Assembly: GCA_017441265.1 (NCBI GenBank)
Contig: JAFRYE010000032.1
Coordinates: 1-38,968 of the forward strand
Origin: Lachnospiraceae bacterium
GTDB lineage: Bacteria > Bacillota > Clostridia > Lachnospirales > Lachnospiraceae
Length of the DNA stretch: 38,968 bases
Direction of reading: 5' to 3'
Shown here: positions 1-8,223 of the stretch, piece by piece
Numbering within the stretch: the first letter of the stretch is position 1
How the letters are laid out: the number at the start of each line of letters is the position of its first letter
Made by a program: the position numbers and the translations under genes
Notes under the pieces: model-generated
Databases searched by the model: none
What the model was told of the DNA's origin: nothing
Seen by the model: only the letters and a program-made list of their open reading frames with translations

Positions 1-191
1 GGCTAATAAAAGAGGCTCTTTAGAGCCGGCCCGTGACCGCAGTGCGGTTGGCGATTCTTCAGAGCCTCTTTAGAGGCAAGCAGGGAACAGCGGCTTATAG
101 CCGCAGAGGAAACCACCAGCTCAGCTGGTGGTCATGATTGTCCCTTTGTGCTGTTGTGGTAGCCAAGAAGCATCGGAAATCCCGGCTTCAG
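1..191. repeat. Array of short perfect hairpins, intergenic
   Basis: No convincing gene lies here. Five short inverted repeats follow one another: GGCTCT-TT-AGAGCC (15-28), ACCGC/GCGGT near 37-49, GCCTCT-TT-AGAGGC (63-76), GCGGCT-TAT-AGCCGC (about 90-104) and ACCACCAGC-TCA-GCTGGTGGT (112-132). Loops are 2-3 bases. Such closely set hairpins could be the end of an IS200/IS605-type element or a structured untranslated region of a gene lying to the left of the window. Neither can be decided from the sequence, and no transposase is present. Confidence 0.6.
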
Positions 192-479
192 GGCTTCAGC
201 ACCTGCGAGAGGAAGGCGGAGTGCAAGAATTAATCGGAGTGCATGTGTTTCGCAAGGGCGTGCCCTTGCGAAGGCGCCTTAGCGATTGCAAGGCTACACG
301 GAGCGCTTCGAGGACTGTTTGAGCACGTCGCCATCGAACGAGTAACATTCTATTCAGTTCAATGCGACGTGCGAGTTCCGCAGAAGCGCTCCTGACTGTG
401 TAGACGAAGCAATCGGTTAGTCGCCGAAACGCACGACGATTAATCTTGCACTCCATTCTCCTCCGCAGGCGCAGAAGCC
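192..479. repeat. Large imperfect fold-back (inverted) repeat
   Basis: The two halves are diverged inverted copies. Paired blocks, from outside in: 192-236 with 437-479 (about 80 percent identical, including an almost unbroken 18-19 base block at 218-236/437-454), GTTTCG/CGAAAC (247-252/425-430), CGATTGC/GCAATCG (283-289/409-415), CTACAC/GTGTAG (294-299/398-403), GGAGCGCTTC/GAAGCGCTCC (300-309/383-392) and GCACGTCGC/GCGACGTGC (323-331/364-372). The loop is about 32 bases. The left arm carries an extra perfect 11-bp hairpin at 249-272. The right arm contains the last codons of the DUF1648 gene. Confidence 0.8.
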
Positions 480-955
480 ATAATCCTGCGGTTTACGATG
501 CTTACCCGGATCAGCCAGAAGACGATATTGACCAGGTAGAGCGCCAGCAGAACCGGCAGGAAAAAGGCGGGAACCAGTTTTTCGGTGACCTGGCAGACGA
601 AGATGGTTCCGAGGGTGGCGGTGACAAGCAGCATCATGATGTCGAGCATGTTGCGTACGCACGCGGAGACGGCGGGGGCGTTGCGTTGCGTGACCTTCAT
701 CCGCGGAAAATTCCAGGCCGCAGGGAAGAAGCTGACGATGATCAACACGGGAACGAGCACGATCAGTGTGATCGGCGCGCTCAGGACTGCCGCGCGGCTC
801 TCGTAGCCGCGGACGCTGCCGGAGAAATCATAGTGACTGGGGATCTGTTCCGGAATCTTGTTCCATGCGACGATGCAGTACAAAACCATCATGAAGATGG
901 CCAAAAAGCACACGATGTACACGGCAAAGTCGATTTTGCGCAGGGGTACTCTCAT
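440..955 (-). CDS. DUF1648 domain membrane protein
   Basis: This is a 171-residue membrane protein with four predicted helices (about 10-31, 58-81, 103-121 and 128-150). Between the first two lies a short loop, PEQIPSHYDFSGSVRGY (35-51). Its 'IP.HYDF.G' pattern is typical of DUF1648, the domain also found at the N terminus of SdpI-type immunity proteins. The biochemical role is unknown. A GAGG ribosome site sits 5-8 bases before the ATG. It is the last gene of a minus-strand trio, 27 bases after the ribbon-helix-helix gene. Its last twelve or so residues (ASAPAEENGVQD) are encoded inside the right arm of the fold-back repeat, so the repeat may have supplied or altered the C terminus. Confidence 0.8.
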   Translation of the reverse strand: MRVPLRKIDFAVYIVCFLAIFMMVLYCIVAWNKIPEQIPSHYDFSGSVRGYESRAAVLSAPITLIVLVPVLIIVSFFPAAWNFPRMKVTQRNAPAVSACVRNMLDIMMLLVTATLGTIFVCQVTEKLVPAFFLPVLLALYLVNIVFWLIRVSIVNRRIMASAPAEENGVQD

Positions 956-982
956 AGTGTAACCTCGAAAAATGAAGATGAA

Positions 983-1177
983 TTAAATGTCCAGCTCCGG
1001 CGGAACGTCCAGCTCCTTGGGACGCGGGCTTCCGTTTTTCTTGCGCTGTCGCACACACTCGGTCAGAAGGTATTCAATCTGGCCGTTGACCGACCGGAAG
1101 TCATCCTCTGCCCATGCGGCGATCGCGTTGTATAAGGGCTCCGAAAGACGGAGCGGTATCTGCTTCTTCTCTGCCAT
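983..1177 (-). CDS. Ribbon-helix-helix (Arc/CopG-like) small protein
   Basis: This 64-residue protein has the layout of a ribbon-helix-helix DNA-binding protein: a short beta strand with alternating residues (KKQIPLRLS, 4-12), a helix (about 13-26), a turn, and a second helix (about 30-44, [16 protein letters not shown]). The C-terminal tail is charged and probably disordered. Such proteins bind DNA as dimers and often repress their own operon. An AAGGAGG site stands 5 bases before the ATG. It follows the SPFH gene in the same direction. No toxin partner is adjacent, so a toxin-antitoxin role is not supported. A dyad downstream of the SPFH promoter (2382-2400) is a possible target, by inference only. 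Confidence 0.8.
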   Translation of the reverse strand: MAEKKQIPLRLSEPLYNAIAAWAEDDFRSVNGQIEYLLTECVRQRKKNGSPRPKELDVPPELDI

Positions 1178-1211
1178 GGGAGCCTCCTTTCTGAAATGGG
1201 GGAATCAGCTT

Positions 1212-1239
1212 CATCGCTGCCGGGATCCCGGCAGCGATG
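1212..1239. terminator. Perfect 28-base palindrome between SPFH and RHH genes
   Basis: The 28 bases equal their own reverse complement, centred on GGATCC, and would form a very stable RNA hairpin 45 bases past the SPFH stop. No T-run follows on the minus strand, so it is not a canonical terminator. A partial terminator or an mRNA end-stabiliser that gives more SPFH than downstream product is the likeliest role. Confidence 0.55.
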
Positions 1240-1283
1240 GCTTATTCTGGTATCGGTACGGCACGGGGGATGTGCCGGATGGT

Positions 1284-2321
1284 TTAGTACAGCGTGCCGG
1301 AGTTGACGACCGGCTGTGCATCGTGGTTGCCGCAGAGCACGACGAGCAGGTTGGAAACCATGGCTGCCTTGCGCTCTTCGTCGAGGTTGACGGTGTTATT
1401 TTCCGCAAGACGGTCCAAAGCGAGCTCAACCATGCCCACGGCGCCGTCGACGATCATTTTACGGGCATCGATGATGGCCGATGCCTGCTGGCGCTGAAGC
1501 ATTGCCGCAGCGATCTCCGGAGCGTATGCGAGGTAGGTGATGCGGGCTTCGTATATCTTCAGGCCGGCGATCGCCACACGGTTCTGGATCTCCTGACGAA
1601 TGCGGTCGGCAACAATCTCGCTGGAACCGCGAAGGCTGCCTTCGTCGGCGATGCCGTCGCCGGTCGTGTCGATGCCGGGCGCTACGTCATAAGGATAAAT
1701 GCGGACGATGTTTCGAAGGGAAGCATCGCACTGCAGCGAGAGATATTCCTTGTAGTTCTCAACGTTGAAGACCGCCTTTGCGGTGTCCTCAATGCTCCAG
1801 GTCACGGCGATACCGATCTCCACGGGTGTTCCGAGGCAGTCGTTGATCTTCTGACGGTTGTTGTTCAAGGTCATGACCTTGAGGGAAAGCTTGGTGTTCG
1901 TGAAGCCGAGTCCGGAAACGGATGCGAGGGAGATCGGATTTTCCGTCTTCACGTCACCGCTTTGGTTCAGCTGCGTCTTGGCAGCCGGGTTGATCGAGGT
2001 GCAGAACGGATTTACCCAGAAGAAACCGTCCCCGCGAAGCGTTCCGTAGTAGCGGCCGAACAGCGTGAGCACGAGAGCTTCCTGCGGCTTCAGGACGCGA
2101 AGTCCCAAAAGCGGGAACCATCCGAGGCAGAAGATGACCATCGAAATTACGAAGGGCACTACGATCAGGTCGTTGCTGACGGAGTAGACGAACAACGCGG
2201 TGGCGCCGGCGTAAACGAGCAGCACAAGCAGTAAAGCGAGCATACCGTGCTTCTTGCCGGTCAGTGTGACTTCTTTACAGACATCATTGTTGAAAGCAAT
2301 CTTTTTGTTAGTGGTTTCCAT
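1284..2321 (-). CDS. SPFH/Band 7 domain membrane protein
   Basis: This 345-residue protein belongs to the SPFH (stomatin/prohibitin/flotillin) group. Two hydrophobic helices (about 26-46 and 52-74) anchor it. They are followed by the SPFH beta-rich domain beginning near [20 protein letters not shown] and an Ala/Arg/Gln-rich helical stretch ([19 protein letters not shown]) typical of its oligomerising part. Family members form ring or cage assemblies that organise membrane microdomains or chaperone membrane proteases. The start at 2321 is preferred over one 18 codons upstream because AGGAGG lies 6 bases before this ATG. It leads the minus-strand trio and has a good promoter at 2412-2440. The substrate is unknown. 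Confidence 0.88.
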   Translation of the reverse strand: METTNKKIAFNNDVCKEVTLTGKKHGMLALLLVLLVYAGATALFVYSVSNDLIVVPFVISMVIFCLGWFPLLGLRVLKPQEALVLTLFGRYYGTLRGDGFFWVNPFCTSINPAAKTQLNQSGDVKTENPISLASVSGLGFTNTKLSLKVMTLNNNRQKINDCLGTPVEIGIAVTWSIEDTAKAVFNVENYKEYLSLQCDASLRNIVRIYPYDVAPGIDTTGDGIADEGSLRGSSEIVADRIRQEIQNRVAIAGLKIYEARITYLAYAPEIAAAMLQRQQASAIIDARKMIVDGAVGMVELALDRLAENNTVNLDEERKAAMVSNLLVVLCGNHDAQPVVNSGTLY

Positions 2322-2381
2322 GTAACCCTCCTTATAATGTATCAACGAAAAGATATTGCGCAGCGACCCCTCCACTGCGGG

Positions 2382-2400
2382 TGATATCGTTTTGATATCA
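2382..2400. promoter_or_regulatory. Operator-like dyad TGATATC-N5-GATATCA
   Basis: A perfect 7-bp inverted repeat with a 5-base spacer lies just downstream of the predicted minus-strand start point for the SPFH operon, where a bound repressor would block transcription. The ribbon-helix-helix protein of the same operon is one candidate binder. That pairing is inference. Confidence 0.5.
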
Positions 2401-2411
2401 TCTTGAAACCA

Positions 2412-2440
2412 TTTCTACCACATCAATTCGAAAATGTCAA
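2412..2440 (-). promoter_or_regulatory. Promoter of the SPFH-RHH-DUF1648 operon
   Basis: On the minus strand, TTGACA (2435-2440) is followed after exactly 17 bases by TAGAAA (2412-2417). This is a sigma-A type promoter with a perfect -35 and a 4/6 -10 box. Confidence 0.7.
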
Positions 2441-2526
2441 TAGCATTTAACAAAAACTTGCATATTTTTATTTTTTGAGGTAAAATGAATCACTATATTT
2501 TTCTCTTTTGTATAGGGGGATATGCT

Positions 2527-3816
2527 ATGAAGAGTCGGAAAATGAAAATACTGCTTTTGTCCGTCTGTGCCGTCGTTTTGGTTGCGTGGGTCATTTTTCT
2601 GGTGTTCATTCTGGGCGACAAAAAGGAAAAAAAGAAACTTTCGGACGGGAACGTGCGGATCTGGTGCCTGACGGAAGGGTATGAAGTCGACGAGAACGGC
2701 GAGGAAAAGCTGCTGTTCAAAGGACAATACGATGACAAAGGACGCTGTGTCCGTGCGGAGTACAGCTTATTTTACGGCGATTCGGGAGAGCTTCGCTACG
2801 ATTATGATCCTGAAACGCACTGTACCGTAGAGACAACTGTTACGGAGACGTATAAGGAAGTGATGATCGTCGATCCCGACGGAAATAATAAGAAGCGGGA
2901 AAGCCGTTCAATCAATAAGGACGGAACACTCGGCGACGGAGACGGATACATATTCGATAAGGCCGGAAACGTTGTAGAGCGGATCTCGTATGATACCAAG
3001 GGCCGTGAAGCAGGAAAAATACTTAGTGAATACGATTCCTGCGGCCATTTGATCAGCTATGCGGAATATGATCTGATCAAAGGCAAAACGGAGGTCTACA
3101 GGCAGGCGGAGTATGACGATCAGGGAAGACTCTTGGCAAGTTATAGAAGCGATCGAAATCTGCCGGTGCTGAGCGTGACGTATGCGGAAGACGGCAGCCG
3201 TGAGGAACAGGAATGGGAAGATGATGTGTACCGGGTATACACATACGATCCGTCCGGGAAACTGGTGAAGAAAGTCACGCAAGCGGACTACGGTGAAAGT
3301 ATACGTAAGACGGTAACAATCTACAGCGGCGAGTACGACAAGGTCACCACTGCTTACATTGATGATGAGCCGACAGAGGAAGAAACCACCAGCTGCCGGC
3401 AGGAGGATGGCTGCTTTATCAAGCAGCTTGTTACCAAATCATTTCGCAACGACAAGGAGACCATAACCAAGATTCAGACAGTGACATATCGACTTCACGG
3501 AGACAGCAACTATGAGGATGAACGGTATGACAGTGTGGAATACGAGCGCGATTATATGAATAATAACCCTGCGAGCGTGCGCTATGAGTACACATACGAT
3601 GAGAACGACAATCTGATCGCCTGCAAAAAAACACAAACGCAAAAGGGGGAGACAAAATATCTTGAAGGCAGGAAATACGTGTATGAGGAGAAGGTGATCT
3701 CGGAGGATCAGAAGAAGGAAAATGACAGCTATTTCGACAGCTTTTACGATTACGGAATGTTTACATGGAGCTGGATTCAGGATTCGATGTTTTACAGTTT
3801 ACGACCGAACCAATGA
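2527..3816 (+). CDS. Membrane-anchored YD-repeat-like protein
   Basis: This 429-residue protein starts with a basic stretch and one hydrophobic segment (about 8-30) that acts as a signal anchor. The rest is a string of imperfect units such as YDDKGR, FDKAGN, YDTKGR, YDSCGH, YDDQGR, YDPSGK and YDENDN. These resemble the YD/RHS repeats of surface and toxin-carrier proteins, but no RHS core or C-terminal toxin is present. It is probably an extracellular beta-rich protein of unknown role. The start at 2527 is chosen because AGGGGGA precedes it. A longer form from 2485, behind GAGG, is possible. Codons look more AT-rich than in neighbouring genes, which may point to separate ancestry. It stands alone and converges on the ABC exporter operon. 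Confidence 0.75.
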   Translation: MKSRKMKILLLSVCAVVLVAWVIFLVFILGDKKEKKKLSDGNVRIWCLTEGYEVDENGEEKLLFKGQYDDKGRCVRAEYSLFYGDSGELRYDYDPETHCTVETTVTETYKEVMIVDPDGNNKKRESRSINKDGTLGDGDGYIFDKAGNVVERISYDTKGREAGKILSEYDSCGHLISYAEYDLIKGKTEVYRQAEYDDQGRLLASYRSDRNLPVLSVTYAEDGSREEQEWEDDVYRVYTYDPSGKLVKKVTQADYGESIRKTVTIYSGEYDKVTTAYIDDEPTEEETTSCRQEDGCFIKQLVTKSFRNDKETITKIQTVTYRLHGDSNYEDERYDSVEYERDYMNNNPASVRYEYTYDENDNLIACKKTQTQKGETKYLEGRKYVYEEKVISEDQKKENDSYFDSFYDYGMFTWSWIQDSMFYSLRPNQ

Positions 3817-3824
3817 ATAAGAGC

Positions 3825-3857
3825 AACAGGGGGAGACAATGCGGTCTCCCCCTGTTT
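3825..3857. terminator. Bidirectional terminator
   Basis: A perfect 13-bp stem (AACAGGGGGAGAC / GTCTCCCCCTGTT) with a 6-base loop lies between two convergent genes. T-rich sequence follows on the plus strand, and the mirror-image start of the stem serves the minus strand. Confidence 0.85.
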
Positions 3858-3865
3858 CGTCCGTT

Positions 3866-5605
3866 TTATTCCGTTTGGCTTCCGGCTAAGTACAGCGAGC
3901 GGTAGAATGTCTCGCCGGCCATGAGCGTGTCGTGGGTGCCCTGCTCGATCACATTGCCGTCCTTCATCACTAAGATGAGGTCGGCATTTTTGATTGTGGA
4001 GAGGCGGTGGGCAACGATGAAACTGGTGCGGCCCTTCATCATCACCTGGAAAGCGTCCTGAATCTTCCACTCGGTGCGGGTGTCGATGGAGGACGTTGCC
4101 TCGTCGAGGATGAGGATCGGCGGCAGGCAGAGCATGACGCGGGCGATGCACAGAAGCTGGCGCTGTCCGGCGGACAGTCCGCCGCCGTGCTCGCCGAGGA
4201 CGGTGTTGTAGCCGTACGGAAGGCGTCGGATGAAGCTGTGGGCATGTGCGGCTTTGGCGGCCGCCGTGATCTCTTCGTCGGTTGCGTCCGGGCGCCCCAT
4301 CGAGATGTTGTCGCGAATGGTGCCGTCCGAGAGCCAGGTGTCCTGAAGAACCATGCCGATGTTGCGGCGCAGGAAGGACTTCGGAATTTCCGAAAGCGGG
4401 AGACCGTCGAAGGTGACGGTGCCGTCGTCAATCTCGTAGAAGCGCATCAGCAGGTTGATGAGCGTCGTCTTGCCGCAGCCGGTGGGACCGACGATGGCGA
4501 TGCGGGAACCGGCGCGCACGGAGATGTTCATGTCCGTGATGAGCGGGCGATCCTTGACATAGGAAAATGCCACATGTGAGAATTCAATGTCACCGCGGAG
4601 CGCTTCCGGAAGGGAGTCGTCCTCCGGCTGCACGGCCGGGAGCGGCTCGTCGAGAAACTCGAAAACACGCGCGGCGCAGGCGAGAGCATTTTGCAGCTCG
4701 GTGACAACGCCGGAGATCTCGTTGAACGGCTTCGCATACTGACCGGCGTAGGCGAGCATCGTCGTCAGCATACCCACCGAAAGACCGCCGCCGATGACGG
4801 CGAAGGAGCCGACCAGCGTGCAGGCCGCGTACACGGTGGAGTTGACGAAACGCGTGCACGGGTTGGTCAGCGACGAGAAGAACGTCGCCTTCAGAGCACA
4901 GTCGCAGAGCTTTTCGTCGCAGGCGTTGAAGCTTTCCGCGGCGCGACTTTCATAGGAGTACGCCTGAACGATCTTCTGGTTGCCGACAAGCTCGTCGATC
5001 AGGGACGTTTGCGCGCTTCGCGCAACGCTCTGCTCGCGGAACAGGCGGAATGTTCGCGACGCAATAAAGCGCGCGACGAACAGCGAGAGCGGCGTGAGCA
5101 GCATGACCACGAGCGCAATCTTGATGTTCGTGAGGAACATGAGCGTCAGCGTTCCCAGAATTGTGAGGATCCCGGTGAAGAACTGCGCGAACCCGAGCAG
5201 AAGTCCGTCGGAAATCTGGTCGACATCGGTGATGACGCGGCTCACGATCTCACCGTTGCTCCGGCTGTCGAGGTAGGACAGAGGAAGGCGGGTGATGTGG
5301 TCGATGGCATCGTTGCGGATGTCGCGAACGGTGCGGAAGGATACGCGGTTCAAAAGAAGCGTCATGAGCCAGGAGCAGACGGCGGAGATCAGCACGAAAA
5401 TGCCCGCCGTGCGCAGGAAGCCCCAAAGTTCGTCGAAGGCGACTTCGCCGGGTCCGACGATGGTGTCGATGGCATCGCCGATGCGCTTCGGCACGAGGAT
5501 CTGTAAAATGACGGACCCCGCGGCAAGCAGCAGCGCGAGAGCCAGCAGCGGCAGGGAGCGACGCAGGTATTTAAGAAGACGGGACAGGATCTGTTTCGTT
5601 TTCAT
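3866..5605 (-). CDS. ABC exporter half-transporter, consensus NBD
   Basis: This 579-residue half-transporter has an ABC type-1 exporter membrane domain (about 1-320, six helices) followed by an ATPase domain. The ATPase has Walker A GPTGCGKT (373-380), a variant signature LSAGQ (477-481), Walker B ILILDE with the catalytic Glu (about 502) and the H-loop His (VAHR, about 533). It should pair with the adjacent exporter gene to pump a lipid, drug or peptide out of the cell; the substrate cannot be told. Its ATG overlaps the upstream stop as ATGA, and GGAGG precedes it, so translation is coupled. The altered signature residue fits a heterodimer: this motif completes the ATP site whose Walker B sits in the degenerate partner. 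Confidence 0.93.
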   Translation of the reverse strand: MKTKQILSRLLKYLRRSLPLLALALLLAAGSVILQILVPKRIGDAIDTIVGPGEVAFDELWGFLRTAGIFVLISAVCSWLMTLLLNRVSFRTVRDIRNDAIDHITRLPLSYLDSRSNGEIVSRVITDVDQISDGLLLGFAQFFTGILTILGTLTLMFLTNIKIALVVMLLTPLSLFVARFIASRTFRLFREQSVARSAQTSLIDELVGNQKIVQAYSYESRAAESFNACDEKLCDCALKATFFSSLTNPCTRFVNSTVYAACTLVGSFAVIGGGLSVGMLTTMLAYAGQYAKPFNEISGVVTELQNALACAARVFEFLDEPLPAVQPEDDSLPEALRGDIEFSHVAFSYVKDRPLITDMNISVRAGSRIAIVGPTGCGKTTLINLLMRFYEIDDGTVTFDGLPLSEIPKSFLRRNIGMVLQDTWLSDGTIRDNISMGRPDATDEEITAAAKAAHAHSFIRRLPYGYNTVLGEHGGGLSAGQRQLLCIARVMLCLPPILILDEATSSIDTRTEWKIQDAFQVMMKGRTSFIVAHRLSTIKNADLILVMKDGNVIEQGTHDTLMAGETFYRSLYLAGSQTE

Positions 5606-7344
5606 CTCGCACCTCCTTCCGTCAGCCCGGACGCCGCGGCAATCTCGCGGTAGACAGGGCAGCTCGCCAGGAGGTCTTCGTGCTTTCCGTTACCGACCAG
5701 CTCGCCGTCTTCGAGAACGAGAATGCGGTCGCAGCCGGTGAGAGCGCCTGCACGCTGGGATACGTAGAGCACGGTGCGGTCCTTCATCTCGCGCAGAGCG
5801 CGGCGAAGCTTCTGCTCCGTCGCGTAATCCAGCGCCGAGCCGGAATCGTCGAGGATCAGGATCTTTGCTTCGGTCACAAACGCACGGGCGATGGTGAGGC
5901 GCTGGCGCTGTCCGCCGGAGAAGTTGCTTCCGCCCTTGGAGACGGGAGCGTCAAGACCTTCGGGAACGGCGCGGACAAAGTCGGCGGCGCAGGCACGCTC
6001 GAGGGCGTCCCAGAGCATGTCGTCGGTGGCTCCGGGGTTGCCGAAGAGAAGGTTGCTGCGGATCGTGCCGGCGAACAGGACCGCTTTCTGCGGAACGATG
6101 CGGACGGCATGCCGCAGGGAATCCAGATCGTATTCGCGGACGTCGCGTCCGAAGACCGAGAGCGACCCGCCGGTGATGTCATAAAAGCGGGGGATCAGTT
6201 GCACGAGCGATGTTTTTCCGGAGCCGGTACCTCCGATGACGCCGACATACTCGCCGGGGAAAATGTCACAGGAGACGTGCTCCAGCATGTCCGAGGACGC
6301 CTTCGCATACCGAAGCGATACGTCGGAGAAGGAAACCACCGGCGAGCCCGCGGGAAGAGCCGTCTCGTCGACGGATGCCGCATTTTCCGGAGAGACAACG
6401 GACGGTGTGATCTCGAAGATGCTCTGGACGCGGTTGCCGCAGGCCACGGCGCGCGTTATGTTGATGATGAGATTGGCTAATTTGACGAGCTCGACAAGGA
6501 TCTGGCTCATGTAGTTGTACAGCGCGATCACGGCGCCCTGCGTCAGAATCCCGGCCTCAACACGGAGTGCGCCGGTGTAGACCAAAAGCAGGATCGCGAG
6601 GTTGACCAGACAGTACGTGAGGGGATTGAGAAGAGCGGAGACACCGCCGACGGTTCGCTGGTTGTGCTCAAGGTCGTCCGTGCGCTCTCGGAAATCTTTG
6701 CGCTCGGCCTCCTCCTTATTGAACGCGCGAAGCACTCGCACGCCTGAGAGATTCCGGCGGAGAGCTCCGACTACGCGGTCGAGACGCTCCTGCACGCGGC
6801 GGTACAGCGGAATGCTCACAAGCATGATCGCGAAAATGACGACGGCGAGGATCGGGATCAACCCCGCAAAGATCAGCGCCGCGCGGTGATCGACGGTGTA
6901 CGCCATGACGGTGGCACCCAGGACGATGAACGGGGAGCGCATCAAAAGGCGAAGCGTCAGGTTCACGCCGTTCTGGATCTGGTTCATGTCGCCCGTGAGG
7001 CGCGTGACGAGAGTGTCCGTGCCGATGGTGTCGATCTCCGTGTAGGAGAGGGTTCCGAGATGACGGAAGAGGTCACGGCGGATCCGGCCGGTGTATGCGA
7101 CCGCAACCTTTGCCGAGAAATACTGCGCCGTCACGGCAAAGGCAAGTCCGGCAACGCCGAACAGGACCATCAGAAGAACGCGGCGAACGATGTAGCCGCG
7201 GTCTCCCTGGGCAATTCCGACGTCGATGATGGATGCGACGATCAGCGGAACCAGCAGTTCCATGATCGCCTCGAAGAATTTGAACATGGGAGCGGCCACG
7301 GCGCGCAGCCGGTAGCCGTCCATATATCGAAGTAGTTTGCGCAT
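5602..7344 (-). CDS. ABC exporter half-transporter, degenerate NBD
   Basis: This 580-residue partner of the downstream exporter has a type-1 exporter membrane domain (about 1-315) and an ATPase domain. Walker A (GGTGSGKT, 371-378) and signature (FSGGQ, 475-479) are normal. Walker B ends in ILILDD (495-500), with Asp in place of the catalytic Glu, and the H-loop His is Gln (VSQR, about 530). This is the standard degenerate-site pattern of heterodimeric exporters such as TM287/288 and BmrCD. The start at 7344 (MRKLLRYMDG) matches the family. The 39 extra codons upstream lack family similarity, and AGGAAAG lies just before this ATG. First gene of a two-gene operon. Confidence 0.93.
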   Translation of the reverse strand: MRKLLRYMDGYRLRAVAAPMFKFFEAIMELLVPLIVASIIDVGIAQGDRGYIVRRVLLMVLFGVAGLAFAVTAQYFSAKVAVAYTGRIRRDLFRHLGTLSYTEIDTIGTDTLVTRLTGDMNQIQNGVNLTLRLLMRSPFIVLGATVMAYTVDHRAALIFAGLIPILAVVIFAIMLVSIPLYRRVQERLDRVVGALRRNLSGVRVLRAFNKEEAERKDFRERTDDLEHNQRTVGGVSALLNPLTYCLVNLAILLLVYTGALRVEAGILTQGAVIALYNYMSQILVELVKLANLIINITRAVACGNRVQSIFEITPSVVSPENAASVDETALPAGSPVVSFSDVSLRYAKASSDMLEHVSCDIFPGEYVGVIGGTGSGKTSLVQLIPRFYDITGGSLSVFGRDVREYDLDSLRHAVRIVPQKAVLFAGTIRSNLLFGNPGATDDMLWDALERACAADFVRAVPEGLDAPVSKGGSNFSGGQRQRLTIARAFVTEAKILILDDSGSALDYATEQKLRRALREMKDRTVLYVSQRAGALTGCDRILVLEDGELVGNGKHEDLLASCPVYREIAAASGLTEGGAR

Positions 7345-7478
7345 ATTCTTTCCTTTTTTGGTGAATTGAAGTAGTGCCGCCGATACGGAAGCTTCATTTT
7401 CCGAAAAATGATGCAACGGCAGGGCACTCCTAATATTACTTTTTTTTCCGGGAAAGTGCAAGGAAAATGCTTACAGGC

Positions 7479-7507
7479 TTGTAAATAGAGCGTTCTTGTG
7501 CGATAAT
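7479..7507 (+). promoter_or_regulatory. Promoter of the PhoP/PhoR-like operon
   Basis: TTGTAA (7479-7484), 17 bases, GATAAT (7502-7507), ending 30 bases before the response regulator ATG. The 193-base divergent gap (7345-7537) also holds two copies of the dispersed GGAAAATG motif. No clear minus-strand promoter was found. Confidence 0.5.
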
Positions 7508-7537
7508 AAAGAGAACTACCGGGAAAGGGGGCGCGGC

Positions 7538-8203
7538 ATGATCTACCTTGTGGAAGACGACGCGAACATTCGCGAGCTTGTTATCTACACGCTGCGGCAA
7601 TCGGGGCTCGAGGCCGAGGGCTTTGAGAGACCGTCCGAATTCGACCGCGCGTGCGCAGCGCATGTGCCGCGGCTTGTTCTTTTGGACATCATGCTGCCGG
7701 AGGAGGACGGGCTGTCCATCCTTCGGAGGCTGCGGGCCAACCCGGTGACCAAGAAACTGCCGGTGATGATGCTGACGGCGAAGAGCAGCGAGTACGACAA
7801 GGTGGTCGGACTCGACCAGGGGGCGGACGATTATCTTCCGAAGCCCTTCGGAATGATGGAGTTGCTGGCGCGCGTAAAAGCGCTGCTTCGTCGTTCGGAG
7901 GGCGTCGTCGGGGATACGGAATACGTGCTTGACACACTCTATGTGTGTCCGGCCAAACATACGGTGACGGTCTCCGGGGAGCCGGTGACGCTCACCAAGA
8001 AAGAATTTGAGATCCTGTGCATGCTGCTGTCAAACCTGGGGATCGTGCTGTCGCGGGACCGCCTGCTGAACACGATCTGGGGATACGATTTCGACGGCGA
8101 AAACCGCACGGTGGATGTGCATATCCGAACGCTTCGGAGCAAGCTCGGCGAGGCCGGTGCGCACATCGAGACGGTGCGGGGCGTGGGCTATCGGATATCC
8201 TAG
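7538..8203 (+). CDS. OmpR/PhoB-family response regulator
   Basis: This 221-residue two-domain regulator has an N-terminal receiver with acidic pocket VEDD (5-8), the phospho-accepting Asp at about 50 (LVLLDIMLP) and the conserved Lys in LPKPF (about 103). A C-terminal winged helix (about 125-221) ends in the usual VRGVGYRI. It should bind DNA once phosphorylated, most likely by the kinase at 8857. The start at 7538 fits the receiver fold and has AAAGGGG upstream. PhoP/PhoB-type identity is plausible from the partner kinase and from a Pho-box-like site elsewhere in the window, but the sequence alone does not prove it. Confidence 0.9.
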   Translation: MIYLVEDDANIRELVIYTLRQSGLEAEGFERPSEFDRACAAHVPRLVLLDIMLPEEDGLSILRRLRANPVTKKLPVMMLTAKSSEYDKVVGLDQGADDYLPKPFGMMELLARVKALLRRSEGVVGDTEYVLDTLYVCPAKHTVTVSGEPVTLTKKEFEILCMLLSNLGIVLSRDRLLNTIWGYDFDGENRTVDVHIRTLRSKLGEAGAHIETVRGVGYRIS

Positions 8204-8223
8204 AGGGCAGGGGGAACTTGACT

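Noticed and set aside
1-132. The hairpin series as a CRISPR array
   Set aside because: The stems differ in sequence, spacing is irregular, and there are no constant repeats with spacers.
196-456. A possible 86-residue minus-strand protein spanning the fold-back repeat
   Set aside because: It runs through both arms and the loop and looks like translated repeat, rich in Arg and Leu, with no ribosome site.
987-2234. A 415-residue plus-strand frame across the SPFH gene
   Set aside because: No family match, no ribosome site, and it overlaps two well supported minus-strand genes.
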